The position numbers and the translations under genes were made by a program. Shown piece by piece: positions 42,798 through 52,356 of a DNA stretch of 64,000 bases. Source of the stretch: Treponema sp. C6A8 (GTDB lineage Bacteria; Spirochaetota; Spirochaetia; Treponematales; Treponemataceae); NCBI RefSeq assembly GCF_000619925.1, contig NZ_JHVB01000001.1:434001-498000 (forward strand), given 5' to 3'. The notes beneath the pieces are model-generated. The model had not been told where the DNA came from. It saw only the letters and a program-made list of their open reading frames with translations, and searched no databases. Numbering within the stretch: the first letter of the stretch is position 1; each line of letters begins with the position of its first letter.

Positions 42798-45700
42798 ATG
42801 AAATCATTAACTATAAACGACCTTCTGCACAACTGGCAGGCATTTCATAATGCGGCAGAAAAAATCACTTCCTCATACGAAAATGAAAGCTTTCCGCTGA
42901 CTCTTTCGGGCCTTCACGGAAGCCTTTTTTCATATTTTATTCAGGAATTTTCCCGCCACAAGCACGCAAAAACAATCCAGGCTTTGCAGTATTCTGCTAC
43001 AAGCAAGAAGAGTCCTAAGTACAATTCCTTTTCTACTGATATTTTAATTGTCGTTCCTACCGAATTTGAAGCAAATAACCTTGCAGTTGATTTTAATTCT
43101 GTTTTTCCCGAAGCCGAAGTTCTTGTTTTTCCTGCCTGGGGAGTTTTACCTTACCGAACGGCAGCACCAGGTTCAGTTGTATTTGGAAAGAGGGCAGGCT
43201 TTCTTTCAAAGCTTGTTCAGAAAAATAAGCAGGTTACTGTAAAGGAAAAAGCCCGTATTTTTATTGTGCCGGAAAGAAGTTTTTTGTCGCCTCTGCCGCC
43301 GCCGGACTATCTTCGTTCACTCAGCTTTAAGCTTGAAAAAGGGGCAAAGCTTGATACTGCAAAGATTGCAGACAAGCTTACAGGTCTTGGCTATACCCGC
43401 GTTCCAAAGGTTACTGTCCGCGGCGAGTTCAGCCTTCGCGGTGAAGTTCTTGATATTTTCCTTCCTGCAGAAGAAAACGCTGTCCGCATAATTTTTGATT
43501 TTGATGAAATTGAAAGCTTTAAGGATTTTGACGCCGACACTCAGTCTACGATTAAAAGCCGTGATGACGTTACCATTTACCCGATGAAGGAAGTTTTATG
43601 GACAGAAGAACTTGTTCAGACTCTTTCCAAAAACCTTGAAGACTATGAAGCAAGTGCTGTAATGCCTTTTACGGAAGAAGCCGCAAAAACAAAGGAGAAA
43701 ATCCTTTCTGAATTAAAGACCATTCACGAAAGCGAAGGTGAAGAGTTTTTATATCAGCTTTTGTGGGACAAGACTTACAGTTTTCTGGACTATTTTGATC
43801 AGAGCGCCTTTGTATTTTTCTACGATTACGACCGTATGGATAACGCAAAGCTTCTTATTGACCGGGAATTCCATGCAAGTTACCGCAAGGCTCATGAGAC
43901 TCTGCCTGTTTTACCGCCGGAAAAAGTCCTTTTTGACTTTGGAAAACTGGTTTCTAACACAGATAATGCAATATTGCTGCGTACTGTGGCAACTGACAAG
44001 GAGGAGGATGCCTTACCCCCCGGCGGCGGCGAAGCCGACGATTCATCTTCTGTCATTAAAATTGAATGTGAACCGGGCCACTCTTACTTTGGCAATATAA
44101 ATTACCTTAAGGACGAGCTTCGCGAAATGCAGAAAGAGGGCTGGTACGTTTATATTTTTGCGGATAACGAAAACCAGTCGCTGCGATTAAAAGAAATTTT
44201 CAGGGAATTTATTGAAGGCGGAGAAGGGGGAGCGCCGCTTCATCCGCTGGAGCTTTATCCGAACGCAATTTCGGCGGGCTTTATTGTACCGGAAATCAAG
44301 CTCCTTGTGATTCAGGAAAATGAGATTTTTGGCCGCAGAAAATATGTACCTAAAACCGTCAACAAGGCAAAATCCAAGCCGATTGATACCTTTGTTGAAC
44401 TGCAGCCGGGAGATTATATCGTTCACGTTAACTGGGGAATCGGACTTTTTCACGGAATTGAGCGTGTAAAGGCAGCAGGAAACGAACGAGACTACATTAA
44501 GCTTGAATATGCAGACAAGGAATACGCTTTTGTTCCGATTGAACAGGTAAACCTTGTTCAGCGTTATATCGGTAATGAAGGTGACCACCCGCGTCTTGAC
44601 CGCATAGGCAGCAAGGCCTGGGAAAGCCGCAAGGCAAAGGCTAGGGCAGCGGTAGAAGAAATTGCCCAGAAGCTTATTGATTTGTATTCACGGCGACAGG
44701 CAGCGGTAGGTTATGCCTTCCCAAAAGAAACTGAATGGCAGACAGCCTTTGAGGCCGCCTTCCCATACGAAGATACTCCTGACCAGATTACGGTTACAGA
44801 AGAAATTAAGGCTGATATGGAAAAGCCTGTGCCTATGGACCGCCTTATTTGCGGTGACGTAGGCTACGGAAAGACTGAAATTGCAATGCGCGCTGCCTTT
44901 AAGGCCGTTATGGGCGGAAAACAGGTTGCTTTCCTTGCGCCGACTACAATTCTTGCAGAACAGCATTATGATAACTGCGTAGAACGATTTAAGAACTTCC
45001 CGGTAAAAATTGAGCGTATGTCCCGCTTTGTAAGCGCTGCCGAGCAGAAAAAGACTTTGACAAGGCTTGCGCTAGGCGAAGTTGATATTCTTGTGGGAAC
45101 CCACCGCATTATCCAGAAGGACGTAAAGTTCAAGAACCTGGGCCTTATGATTATTGATGAGGAGCAGCGATTTGGCGTAAAGGACAAGGAACGCCTTAAG
45201 GTGATGAAAAACAACATCGACTGCCTTACAATGTCTGCAACCCCGATTCCGCGAACTCTGCACATGAGCCTTTTGAAAATCCGCGATATGAGCCTTTTGA
45301 CAACACCGCCTCAGAACCGCCAGCCGATTGAAACAGTAATCGATGAATATACAGATGCGCGAGTAGCACATGCAATCAGGCAGGAAATAGAGCGGGGCGG
45401 ACAGATTTTCTATCTGCATAACCGGGTTGAAACGCTGATGGACGTAAGGCAGAAAATTGAGCAGATTGTACCAGAAGTTTTAGTTGACGTTGCCCACGGT
45501 CAGATGACAAGTACTCAGCTGGATGACATTTTCCACCGCTTTAAGATGGGTGGCTTCCATGTTCTTATTGCAACAACAATTATTGAAAACGGAATTGATA
45601 TTCCAAACGTAAATACAATCATCATTGACCGCGCCGATATGTACGGTGTAAGCCAGCTTTACCAGCTGAGGGGACGAGTAGGGCGAAGCGACAGACAGGC

Positions 45701-46403
45701 TTATGCCTACCTTTTGTACCCTGAGCACAAGGCGCTTAGCGAAGTTGCAATGAAGCGTCTTCAGGTTATAAGTGACTTTACCGAGCTTGGAAGCGGCTTT
45801 AAGATTGCCATGAAGGATATGGAAATCCGCGGAGCCGGTAACCTTTTGGGACGCGACCAGTCTGGTGAAGTTTATTCTGTCGGTTTTGATATGTATGTAC
45901 GCCTTTTGAATGACGCCGTTAACCGCCTTATGGCCCAGAAAGATTATGATGCGGCTGAACATTCAGATGTTATCATGGAACTTGAATACACAGGCTTTAT
46001 TCCTGACACTTACATATTTAACCAGCAGATTAAAATGGAAATCTATAAAAAGATTTCTTCTGTAACCACTGACGCAGAATTTGATTCTGTTCTTGGAGAG
46101 TTAAATGACCGCTTTGGTCCTATACCGGAAGAAGTTTCAAGTCTTCTGGCTTTGGCTGAAATCAGGATTTTGTGTAAAAAGCTTAAAATCTCTTCTCTCA
46201 GAGAGCGTCAGGGCGAAGTTAAGGTTGAATTCAAAAAAGTTTCAGATATTTCAATCGATAAGTTTATGAAGCTCTTGCAGAAAAATCCTGGAACAATCAG
46301 GCTTGATCCGCAGCTTCCGAATATGATTTTCCTTAAGCTTGGAAAAATCGGACTTAAAGAAAAATCTGAGTTTATACGTGAAAAATTAAGCCAATTAGGC
46401 TAA
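42798..46403 (+). CDS. mfd: Transcription-repair coupling factor
   Basis: A 1201-residue SF2 translocase that removes stalled RNA polymerase at DNA lesions and recruits UvrA. The order is UvrB-homology region (~1-380), RNA-polymerase-interacting domain (~520-600, starting VELQPGDYIVHVNWGIG), helicase with Walker A GDVGYGKT (686-693) and DEEQ (787-790), the SATPIPRTL motif, the QLRGRVGR motif VI region, and the TRCF C-terminal domain. A Gly/Pro-rich stretch, PPGGGEADDSSS near residue 410, looks like an insertion. No clear Shine-Dalgarno sequence is visible. Confidence 0.97.
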   Translation: MKSLTINDLLHNWQAFHNAAEKITSSYENESFPLTLSGLHGSLFSYFIQEFSRHKHAKTIQALQYSATSKKSPKYNSFSTDILIVVPTEFEANNLAVDFNSVFPEAEVLVFPAWGVLPYRTAAPGSVVFGKRAGFLSKLVQKNKQVTVKEKARIFIVPERSFLSPLPPPDYLRSLSFKLEKGAKLDTAKIADKLTGLGYTRVPKVTVRGEFSLRGEVLDIFLPAEENAVRIIFDFDEIESFKDFDADTQSTIKSRDDVTIYPMKEVLWTEELVQTLSKNLEDYEASAVMPFTEEAAKTKEKILSELKTIHESEGEEFLYQLLWDKTYSFLDYFDQSAFVFFYDYDRMDNAKLLIDREFHASYRKAHETLPVLPPEKVLFDFGKLVSNTDNAILLRTVATDKEEDALPPGGGEADDSSSVIKIECEPGHSYFGNINYLKDELREMQKEGWYVYIFADNENQSLRLKEIFREFIEGGEGGAPLHPLELYPNAISAGFIVPEIKLLVIQENEIFGRRKYVPKTVNKAKSKPIDTFVELQPGDYIVHVNWGIGLFHGIERVKAAGNERDYIKLEYADKEYAFVPIEQVNLVQRYIGNEGDHPRLDRIGSKAWESRKAKARAAVEEIAQKLIDLYSRRQAAVGYAFPKETEWQTAFEAAFPYEDTPDQITVTEEIKADMEKPVPMDRLICGDVGYGKTEIAMRAAFKAVMGGKQVAFLAPTTILAEQHYDNCVERFKNFPVKIERMSRFVSAAEQKKTLTRLALGEVDILVGTHRIIQKDVKFKNLGLMIIDEEQRFGVKDKERLKVMKNNIDCLTMSATPIPRTLHMSLLKIRDMSLLTTPPQNRQPIETVIDEYTDARVAHAIRQEIERGGQIFYLHNRVETLMDVRQKIEQIVPEVLVDVAHGQMTSTQLDDIFHRFKMGGFHVLIATTIIENGIDIPNVNTIIIDRADMYGVSQLYQLRGRVGRSDRQAYAYLLYPEHKALSEVAMKRLQVISDFTELGSGFKIAMKDMEIRGAGNLLGRDQSGEVYSVGFDMYVRLLNDAVNRLMAQKDYDAAEHSDVIMELEYTGFIPDTYIFNQQIKMEIYKKISSVTTDAEFDSVLGELNDRFGPIPEEVSSLLALAEIRILCKKLKISSLRERQGEVKVEFKKVSDISIDKFMKLLQKNPGTIRLDPQLPNMIFLKLGKIGLKEKSEFIREKLSQLG

Positions 46404-46415
46404 TATGAGGTTACT

Positions 46416-47159
46416 ATGAAAAAATTACTTTTACCATTGTTACTTACACTTAGTTTTACAGTTGCCTACGCAAAAGACCTTCCGTCGGAAGATATTGAGG
46501 CCGCTTTTGCAAACTCTAATCCTGAAACTACAATTTTATCAGAAATCCCGGACTGCCAGCTTATTTCAAAGCTTCTTCCTGACTACAATTTAGATTCAGA
46601 TCCAAGTCTTTTCCGCGAAAAGATTTTCTACATTAATAATGATAAAGCAATGTCAGAAATCTCTCAGATTATGCGTTCAATAAGCACAATGCAGGGAATA
46701 AAATATTATTCAACGGGCAGTAAAAAGTGGGAAACCTTATATGAGGTGGCTACTTTTATAGACAGTCCAGAGACTAAAAATCCGATAGGCGAGGAAGAAA
46801 TAAAAGAAGCTCTTTCTGCCGACGGTAAAAAAGTTTACTGTCTTTTAGAAGATCATTCTCTTGGAACCTGCGTTTATGAGCTTTCATACTTTGAAACAGA
46901 AAACGAAATTGCAGTGAAATTTCATCTTGTAGAACCTATCAAGCTGGGACCTGTAAAGGCTGTAAAAGCTGATAACCTTGTAATCAATCTTATTGTCCTT
47001 AAGGAAAAGAAAAGCACAGATGCAGACAAGCTTACACTCTATATCAACGTAAAAGCAAAATACGTAAAGCTTGCAATGATTGAAAACCGCCTGAACAAAT
47101 CATTTGAACGCCGCATAGATTCAATGTACAGCTGGTTTGAAGATCAGATTAATAAATAA
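46416..47159 (+). CDS. Exported protein of unknown function
   Basis: A 247-residue protein with a signal peptide (1-19, VAYAK). The mature part begins with an acidic helical segment and a conserved-looking middle (ISTMQGIKYYSTGSKKWETLY), and ends with a long amphipathic helix. No catalytic motif is seen. It lies 12 nt after mfd, with AGGTT before the ATG. It resembles exported proteins common in treponemes, but I cannot name a family firmly. Confidence 0.65.
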   Translation: MKKLLLPLLLTLSFTVAYAKDLPSEDIEAAFANSNPETTILSEIPDCQLISKLLPDYNLDSDPSLFREKIFYINNDKAMSEISQIMRSISTMQGIKYYSTGSKKWETLYEVATFIDSPETKNPIGEEEIKEALSADGKKVYCLLEDHSLGTCVYELSYFETENEIAVKFHLVEPIKLGPVKAVKADNLVINLIVLKEKKSTDADKLTLYINVKAKYVKLAMIENRLNKSFERRIDSMYSWFEDQINK

Positions 47160-47183
47160 AAATAAGGCAAAATCCGGCGATTT

Positions 47184-47215
47184 GGCTGCATAAAGCCTGC
47201 CAGGTGTTTTTTTTT
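47184..47215 (+). terminator. Weak intrinsic terminator after the mfd operon
   Basis: GGCT (47184-47187) pairs with AGCC (47194-47197); an outer GGCA/TGCC pairing is possible. A run of nine T follows at 47207-47215. The stem is short, so the call is tentative. Confidence 0.4.
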
Positions 47216-47235
47216 CAAATATATGATTACTTTTT

Positions 47236-47311
47236 TATAATACATGTTCTGTCTACCAATAGACAAACTTTATGTAAGGGCCCCTCGCCCTGTGTAAGCG
47301 TCATTTTTTTG
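47236..47311 (+). ncRNA. Candidate small RNA in the 224-bp gap
   Basis: TATAAT (47236-47241) is followed by a perfect 6-bp hairpin, TGTCTA-ccaa-TAGACA (47250-47265). A second hairpin, AGGGC/GCCCT (47277-47291), follows, with a T7 run at 47305-47311. No convincing -35 is seen, and only a 16-codon frame is present. This could be a short RNA or chance structure. Confidence 0.3.
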
Positions 47312-47382
47312 CCCTATCAGGCCTATTAGAACCGTTGAAACATCTGATTTTTTTATCAATTTAAAAAGGCTTGATATATTTT

Positions 47383-47841
47383 CTATTTTAAAGACATAAT
47401 ATAAATTTGGCAGGGATTTTCTTCGCCCCAGATTTCTTTGATGACTTCCAGTTCTTTGAATCCACAGGAAAGATAAAAATGGTTGGTAATATCATAATCT
47501 GGATATACGCCCATCTGAACGGTTTTTACCTGCATAAAAGAATAGCCGTTTTCGATTGCGATTTTCTTTGCTGAGTCAAAAAGCTGCCGACCAAGGCCTT
47601 TGCGATGAAAATCTTTTTGCACTCCCATTACCGCAAGCTCAACAGTCTCTTTGCCAGTTTCTTTAAGGCAGAGAAAACCAACGTATTCATCTTTTTCTTT
47701 TGCTGCAAGGAATATCCAGTCTGCACAATCTGAAATATATTTTTCCCGGCTCTCATCAACTTCGAACCAATCACGCAAACCTTCGAGAATTTTTCTTGCT
47801 ATTTTATGTTTTGTGTCAGGTGATTCAATCTGTTCAATCAT
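47383..47841 (-). CDS. GNAT-family N-acetyltransferase
   Basis: A 152-residue protein with the GNAT acetyl-CoA loop VQKDFHRKGLGRQLFDSA (Q/RxxGxG/A type), followed by a beta-alpha pattern ending in DYDITNHFYLSCGFKEL. It transfers an acetyl group from acetyl-CoA to an unknown amine. GAGG lies before the ATG. The 149 bp upstream (47842-47990) hold a GTGAT-aaa-ATCAC hairpin and no gene I can support. Confidence 0.85.
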   Translation of the reverse strand: MIEQIESPDTKHKIARKILEGLRDWFEVDESREKYISDCADWIFLAAKEKDEYVGFLCLKETGKETVELAVMGVQKDFHRKGLGRQLFDSAKKIAIENGYSFMQVKTVQMGVYPDYDITNHFYLSCGFKELEVIKEIWGEENPCQIYIMSLK

Positions 47842-47990
47842 ATTTTACTTTTCCTCTAAAAATCTCAAATAGAAAGATTCATTCCTCCGCCATTGTTAAG
47901 GGATGTGATTTTATCACCACCACAACCACACCTGCAGTTCACAAATTACAAGGCAGACTATGTTTATTGTTAGTCCTTTCTGATTGAGTT

Positions 47991-48491
47991 TCATTTCTTT
48001 TTTTCTGATTCAGGAATCTCATTTTCTGTTTCTGGAACAAGATTCCATCTGTTTGAAATATCCTTAAGCAGGAAGGCGTAAGAAATCCAATAAAGAATTT
48101 TCAGAATCAAATCTGCTGCCAGATAATACATCTGGTAGCGAATTATATAGACTATATCGTACAACCAGTTTTTTGAATAAAACAAAAAGCTTATATAACT
48201 TGGTAACGAAAAACTGTAAGTTACCAGCCCCAGAAACACATCAAGTGAAAGGTATAAAATCAGGTATTTTTCTATTAGCGAAAGTTTTTTCTTATCTTCG
48301 ATTTTCTGAATTTTTTGAGAAACAATAATGAGGACAATCAGCGGAATTAAATGAAGAATAAGGGACAGAAAAAGCGAAAGATTTTCCTCCCTGTTTTCAA
48401 AATAGCGTATAAAATTGAAAAGTGAATACGAGGCATTGAGTATAAGAGTAATCAGAAAAAATAAGGCTGGTTTGTTTTTATATTTTTTCAT
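47991..48491 (-). CDS. Integral membrane protein, unknown
   Basis: A 166-residue protein with about four hydrophobic helices (~10-25, 40-58, 80-98, 140-158) and Lys-rich ends. No family is recognised. It starts 148 nt after rodA on the same strand; that gap shows no clear terminator. Confidence 0.6.
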   Translation of the reverse strand: MKKYKNKPALFFLITLILNASYSLFNFIRYFENREENLSLFLSLILHLIPLIVLIIVSQKIQKIEDKKKLSLIEKYLILYLSLDVFLGLVTYSFSLPSYISFLFYSKNWLYDIVYIIRYQMYYLAADLILKILYWISYAFLLKDISNRWNLVPETENEIPESEKKK

Positions 48492-48639
48492 ATGTTATTT
48501 TTGTTTTTATAGTTCCATATGAAGCAAAAGTTTTCGAAAACACTTGAGAAGAAAAGAATGTGCATAATAAAATAATGATGTAAAGCTTTTTCATTTTATC
48601 ATTGACTTATAATAATTTAGAAGCATACACCCCTCGCCC

Positions 48640-49962
48640 TTACTCAATCTCATTAAAGTTCTTTCTGCGGTAAGAAATACTCATAATAAAGCCAATAGAA
48701 CTCATAGCCATTAAAAGTGATGAACCGCCGTAAGAAAGGAAAAGAAGCGGAATACCTGTAATAGGCATCATTCCCATTACCATTCCGACATTGATGAAAA
48801 AGTGGAAAAGAAACATTCCAAAAATTCCTGATGCGATGTAGGTTCCGAATGAGTTAGCGCAGCTTTTCAAAAGCCAGAGAATTTTCAGGAAAATAAATGA
48901 ATAAATGGCAAAGATTATGCAGGCTCCAAGGAAGCCGATTTCTTCTGAAATAATACTGAAGATAAAGTCTGTACTTTGCTGTGGCAGAAAGCGGTAATGG
49001 CTCTGGGTTCCATGAAGATATGACTGCCCAAATAGACCGCCGGCACCAATGGCAACCTTAGACTGAATGATATTCCAGCCCGCACCTCTCGGGTCTTTAT
49101 TTGGATTCATAAAGATGATAAGACGCTTAATCTGGTAATCCTTAAGAACTTTGCTGGCAGGAATAGAAAAAATCAAAGCAAGGGTAATTGCGCTGAAAAC
49201 GTAGGTAATCCATTTGAAATATTCAGGACCGTGAAAATATCTTCTTACAATATAGCCAAGAACAGTAATCAGCATCGTTGTAAAAATCAGGATTGTTCTA
49301 AGCTTCATGTTTGTAAGGATTGAAATAATCGCTACAGGATGATTGGCAATTTCAGTATTCCATACAGGAACTACGGTGTTGAAAATCGTAAGGCAGCCGA
49401 AGAGTAAAACGTAACCGATATATTTTACAGGCACGTCTGCCATAAAGCACATAATAAGGTAAACCGGAATATAAACGCTGGCAGTTCCCAGGTCAGGCTG
49501 CAGCATTATAAGTCCAAATGGAACCATCATAATAAGGGTTGCAAAAACAAAGCGCTTGAACTGGTTTTCTCCGCGGCTTTCATAAAGAAAGTTTGCAAGA
49601 TAAAGGATATAAAAAATCTTTCCGAATTCAGAAGGCTGAATACCAAAAGAACCAAATCCAATCCAGCTGTAGGCGCCGTTTACATATTTACCAAAAATAC
49701 GTGTATAAACAAGAAGAAGAATCAAAAAAACATAAAGATAAAAAGTTGATGACTGAAGGCGGCGGTAATCATAAAGGGTTATCAACACCATCAAAACAGT
49801 ACCAATTGAAGCCCAGATAATCTGCTTGATATGTTCATTTGTAACCGAAATTCCGTCTGAGTTGATTGAAGATGAATAAATAAAAAGAACTCCGATAGTA
49901 ACAAGAGAGAGAACTGCCAGAATCAATAAATAATCAAATTTAGCTAAAAACCTGTTTTTCAT
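48640..49962 (-). CDS. rodA: RodA, SEDS-family peptidoglycan polymerase
   Basis: A 440-residue protein with about ten membrane helices and the SEDS signatures GSFGIQPSEFGKI and FINVGMVMGMMPITGIPLPF-like end (here GIPLLFLSYGGSS). It polymerises glycan strands from lipid II for side-wall growth together with PBP2. A periplasmic loop near residues 200-270 is longer than in E. coli. GGGGAA precedes the ATG, 5 nt after mrdA. Confidence 0.95.
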   Translation of the reverse strand: MKNRFLAKFDYLLILAVLSLVTIGVLFIYSSSINSDGISVTNEHIKQIIWASIGTVLMVLITLYDYRRLQSSTFYLYVFLILLLVYTRIFGKYVNGAYSWIGFGSFGIQPSEFGKIFYILYLANFLYESRGENQFKRFVFATLIMMVPFGLIMLQPDLGTASVYIPVYLIMCFMADVPVKYIGYVLLFGCLTIFNTVVPVWNTEIANHPVAIISILTNMKLRTILIFTTMLITVLGYIVRRYFHGPEYFKWITYVFSAITLALIFSIPASKVLKDYQIKRLIIFMNPNKDPRGAGWNIIQSKVAIGAGGLFGQSYLHGTQSHYRFLPQQSTDFIFSIISEEIGFLGACIIFAIYSFIFLKILWLLKSCANSFGTYIASGIFGMFLFHFFINVGMVMGMMPITGIPLLFLSYGGSSLLMAMSSIGFIMSISYRRKNFNEIE

Positions 49963-49967
49963 TTCCC

Positions 49968-51839
49968 CTACTCTCGTCTTCCTACGTTCTTGTTAAGATA
50001 TTCAAATCCAAGCTCTTTAATTGCTTCTGCATAAGTCTGATGGGCAAAAATTCCCTGAATGATGATGTTTGTACAATATGGAGCCCACCATTCCCACTTA
50101 TTAACGGCTTCTACGATTGTTGCAACGCAGACCCGCTCTTCCGGAGGCGCATCGTAAGGCGCATAGGCAACCAGCCATGAATGCCACTGGTTCAAGCTCT
50201 TGTACTGATCAACTTCTGCAGTACCGGTCTTACAGGCAATCTGTACAAGTTTATTGTGCATCGGATACTGTGGAGTACCGTCTGTTACTGTATAGCGGAG
50301 AGCTTCCTGAACTTCAAGCCAGACCTTTTTATCGATTGTAGATTCAGTCAGAATTTCAGGCTTTACTTCCGAAATAACTTCATTTGTTACAGAATCACGG
50401 ACTTCCTTAAGAAGATGAGGCTTGTAAATGACACCTTCGTTAGAAACCATTGCAATCATATTTGCAAGGTGAAGCGGAGTTGCTTCAAGGTAGCCCTGAC
50501 CAATAGAACAGGACATTGTATCACCGCCAAGCCATTTTTCGTGGTAGCGTTTTTCCTTCCATTCGGCAGTCGGAACAAGTCCAGGAACCTGGCTAGGCAG
50601 GTCAATCTGAGTAATCTGACCAAGGCCAAATTCTTTTGCGTAGGAAGAAATCTTTTCAATACCAAGATAGTCACGACCGATTGTCCAGTAGTAAATATCA
50701 CATGACTGAGCCAAGGCATTTTTAAGATCAAGCCAGCCGTGTCCGGGTTTGTGAATATGACAGTGGAAAACACGTCCACCATAGTTCATGAAACCGCGGC
50801 ATTCAATTTTATTTGACGAAGGATAGGCATTTTCCTGAAGCATTGCGGCAGACATAATGATTTTAAAAGTCGAAGCCGGCGGATAGGAAAGCTGAACAGC
50901 ACGGTTAATCAAAGGCTTTGATGTATCGTTCAAAAGTTTTGCGTATTCAGTACCCGCATCATCGGAACTGAAGATGTTTGAATCAAAGTAAGGATAAGAA
51001 ACCATTGCAAGGATTTCACCGGTTGCAGGCTTTAAAACAACGGTTGCCCCTACTCTGTTTCCAAGCGCCTCCTCAGCAAGCTTTTGTATATCCGAGTCAA
51101 TTGTAAGTACAAGGTTGTTACCCATTTTTGGAGGCTCGACGATAGGTACATCAGAAATAACACGGCCAAATACGTCGATTGTGGACATTTCACGACCTAC
51201 AGTACCCTGCAAAAGCGTATCATACTGCTTTTCAATACCGGTTTTACCTACAATACTATCCTTAGTATAACCCTTGTTATACAAAACGTTCATTTCTTCC
51301 TGAGTAATTGTACCTACATAGCCAACAATATGAGAAAGAGACGGCGTATGAAGATAGTTTCTTACAGGTTTTGAAGCCCATGAAACGCCAGGCAAATCCG
51401 TAATATTTTCTGCAATATTTGAAATGATGCTGAAAGGAACGTTAGATTTTACTACTACGCTGGAATAGGAACGTCGGATATTTTTTGGAATTCGCTTATC
51501 AATTTCAGATTTAGGGATGCTCAGATACTTTGCAAGGCGTGATGCAACAGTATCATACATATTGGCAGGGATATTTCCCGGCGTAACTTCCACCGCAAAG
51601 CTTTCCGTATTAATAACCATAGGAAGATTTGCGTTACGGTCAAAAATTTCTCCGCGCTGGGCCGGCAATGTTGTAATCAAACTTGAAATTCGCTGAGACT
51701 GAGAACGGTAGTGAGTTCCGTGAATAATCTGCATTGAAAAAAGACGCAGAATATATGAAATGAATATCAGCGCAAAAAGAATGAGAAGAAGAAATATACG
51801 TGCGTTTTTTGAAACTGTATTTCCGCTGCCGTTATACAT
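49968..51839 (-). CDS. mrdA: Penicillin-binding protein 2 (elongation transpeptidase)
   Basis: A 623-residue class B PBP with an N-terminal membrane helix (~12-32), a pedestal domain with RGEIFDRN, and a transpeptidase domain. STFK holds the nucleophile Ser, SCD is the second motif (usually SxN) and KTGTAE the third. It crosslinks wall peptides for RodA. Its start overlaps mreD by 8 nt. Confidence 0.95.
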   Translation of the reverse strand: MYNGSGNTVSKNARIFLLLILFALIFISYILRLFSMQIIHGTHYRSQSQRISSLITTLPAQRGEIFDRNANLPMVINTESFAVEVTPGNIPANMYDTVASRLAKYLSIPKSEIDKRIPKNIRRSYSSVVVKSNVPFSIISNIAENITDLPGVSWASKPVRNYLHTPSLSHIVGYVGTITQEEMNVLYNKGYTKDSIVGKTGIEKQYDTLLQGTVGREMSTIDVFGRVISDVPIVEPPKMGNNLVLTIDSDIQKLAEEALGNRVGATVVLKPATGEILAMVSYPYFDSNIFSSDDAGTEYAKLLNDTSKPLINRAVQLSYPPASTFKIIMSAAMLQENAYPSSNKIECRGFMNYGGRVFHCHIHKPGHGWLDLKNALAQSCDIYYWTIGRDYLGIEKISSYAKEFGLGQITQIDLPSQVPGLVPTAEWKEKRYHEKWLGGDTMSCSIGQGYLEATPLHLANMIAMVSNEGVIYKPHLLKEVRDSVTNEVISEVKPEILTESTIDKKVWLEVQEALRYTVTDGTPQYPMHNKLVQIACKTGTAEVDQYKSLNQWHSWLVAYAPYDAPPEERVCVATIVEAVNKWEWWAPYCTNIIIQGIFAHQTYAEAIKELGFEYLNKNVGRRE

Positions 51840-52356
51840 TATCTACCTTGTCCTGAGTTGTTGAAATTTCCAGAAGATTATTAAAGAAGCTCAAAAACTT
51901 GAAAATCACAGGTGCCAGCAGAATATTTACAATAAACTCAAAAAGGAATTCCTGCGAAATAATTCCAGCATGAAAAACATTTACATTCGGGAAGAATACG
52001 ATAACTGCAGAAACTAAAAGAGACTTGAGGAAGGTTGCAAGCCCGATTGTTACCATAGGAATTACAAAACCTTTGAGCAAGACAGTCTCTGTAAAAGAGC
52101 CGAAAATATAGCCCATGATTGTTCTGAAAAGGCAGTTGAAGCCGAAAGGAATGCCCGTTACAAAATCAAGGAAAAGACCTGAAATAAAACCTGTTACAGA
52201 GCCCGCTGTTTTTCCATTCAAAAGGGCAAAATAAACAGTAGAAATTAAAACCAGATCCGGTACAACCATAAGAAAAGTTATGTTTGAAAGAATAGATGAT
52301 TCAATAATTACAGAACAAAAAAGAATAAAAGTGCTTACAAGAATTGATTTTGTCAT
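51832..52356 (-). CDS. mreD: Rod-shape protein MreD
   Basis: A 174-residue membrane protein with five to six helices. The segment GFISGLFLDFVTGIPFGFNCL is the MreD-like core. It bridges MreC and the RodA/PBP2 synthase. It overlaps mreC by 4 nt (ATGA). Confidence 0.88.
   Translation of the reverse strand: MTKSILVSTFILFCSVIIESSILSNITFLMVVPDLVLISTVYFALLNGKTAGSVTGFISGLFLDFVTGIPFGFNCLFRTIMGYIFGSFTETVLLKGFVIPMVTIGLATFLKSLLVSAVIVFFPNVNVFHAGIISQEFLFEFIVNILLAPVIFKFLSFFNNLLEISTTQDKVDNV

Noticed and set aside
48631..48641. CCCCTCGCCCT shared with 47281-47291
   Set aside because: Two 11-bp matches are too little to claim a repeat family from one window.
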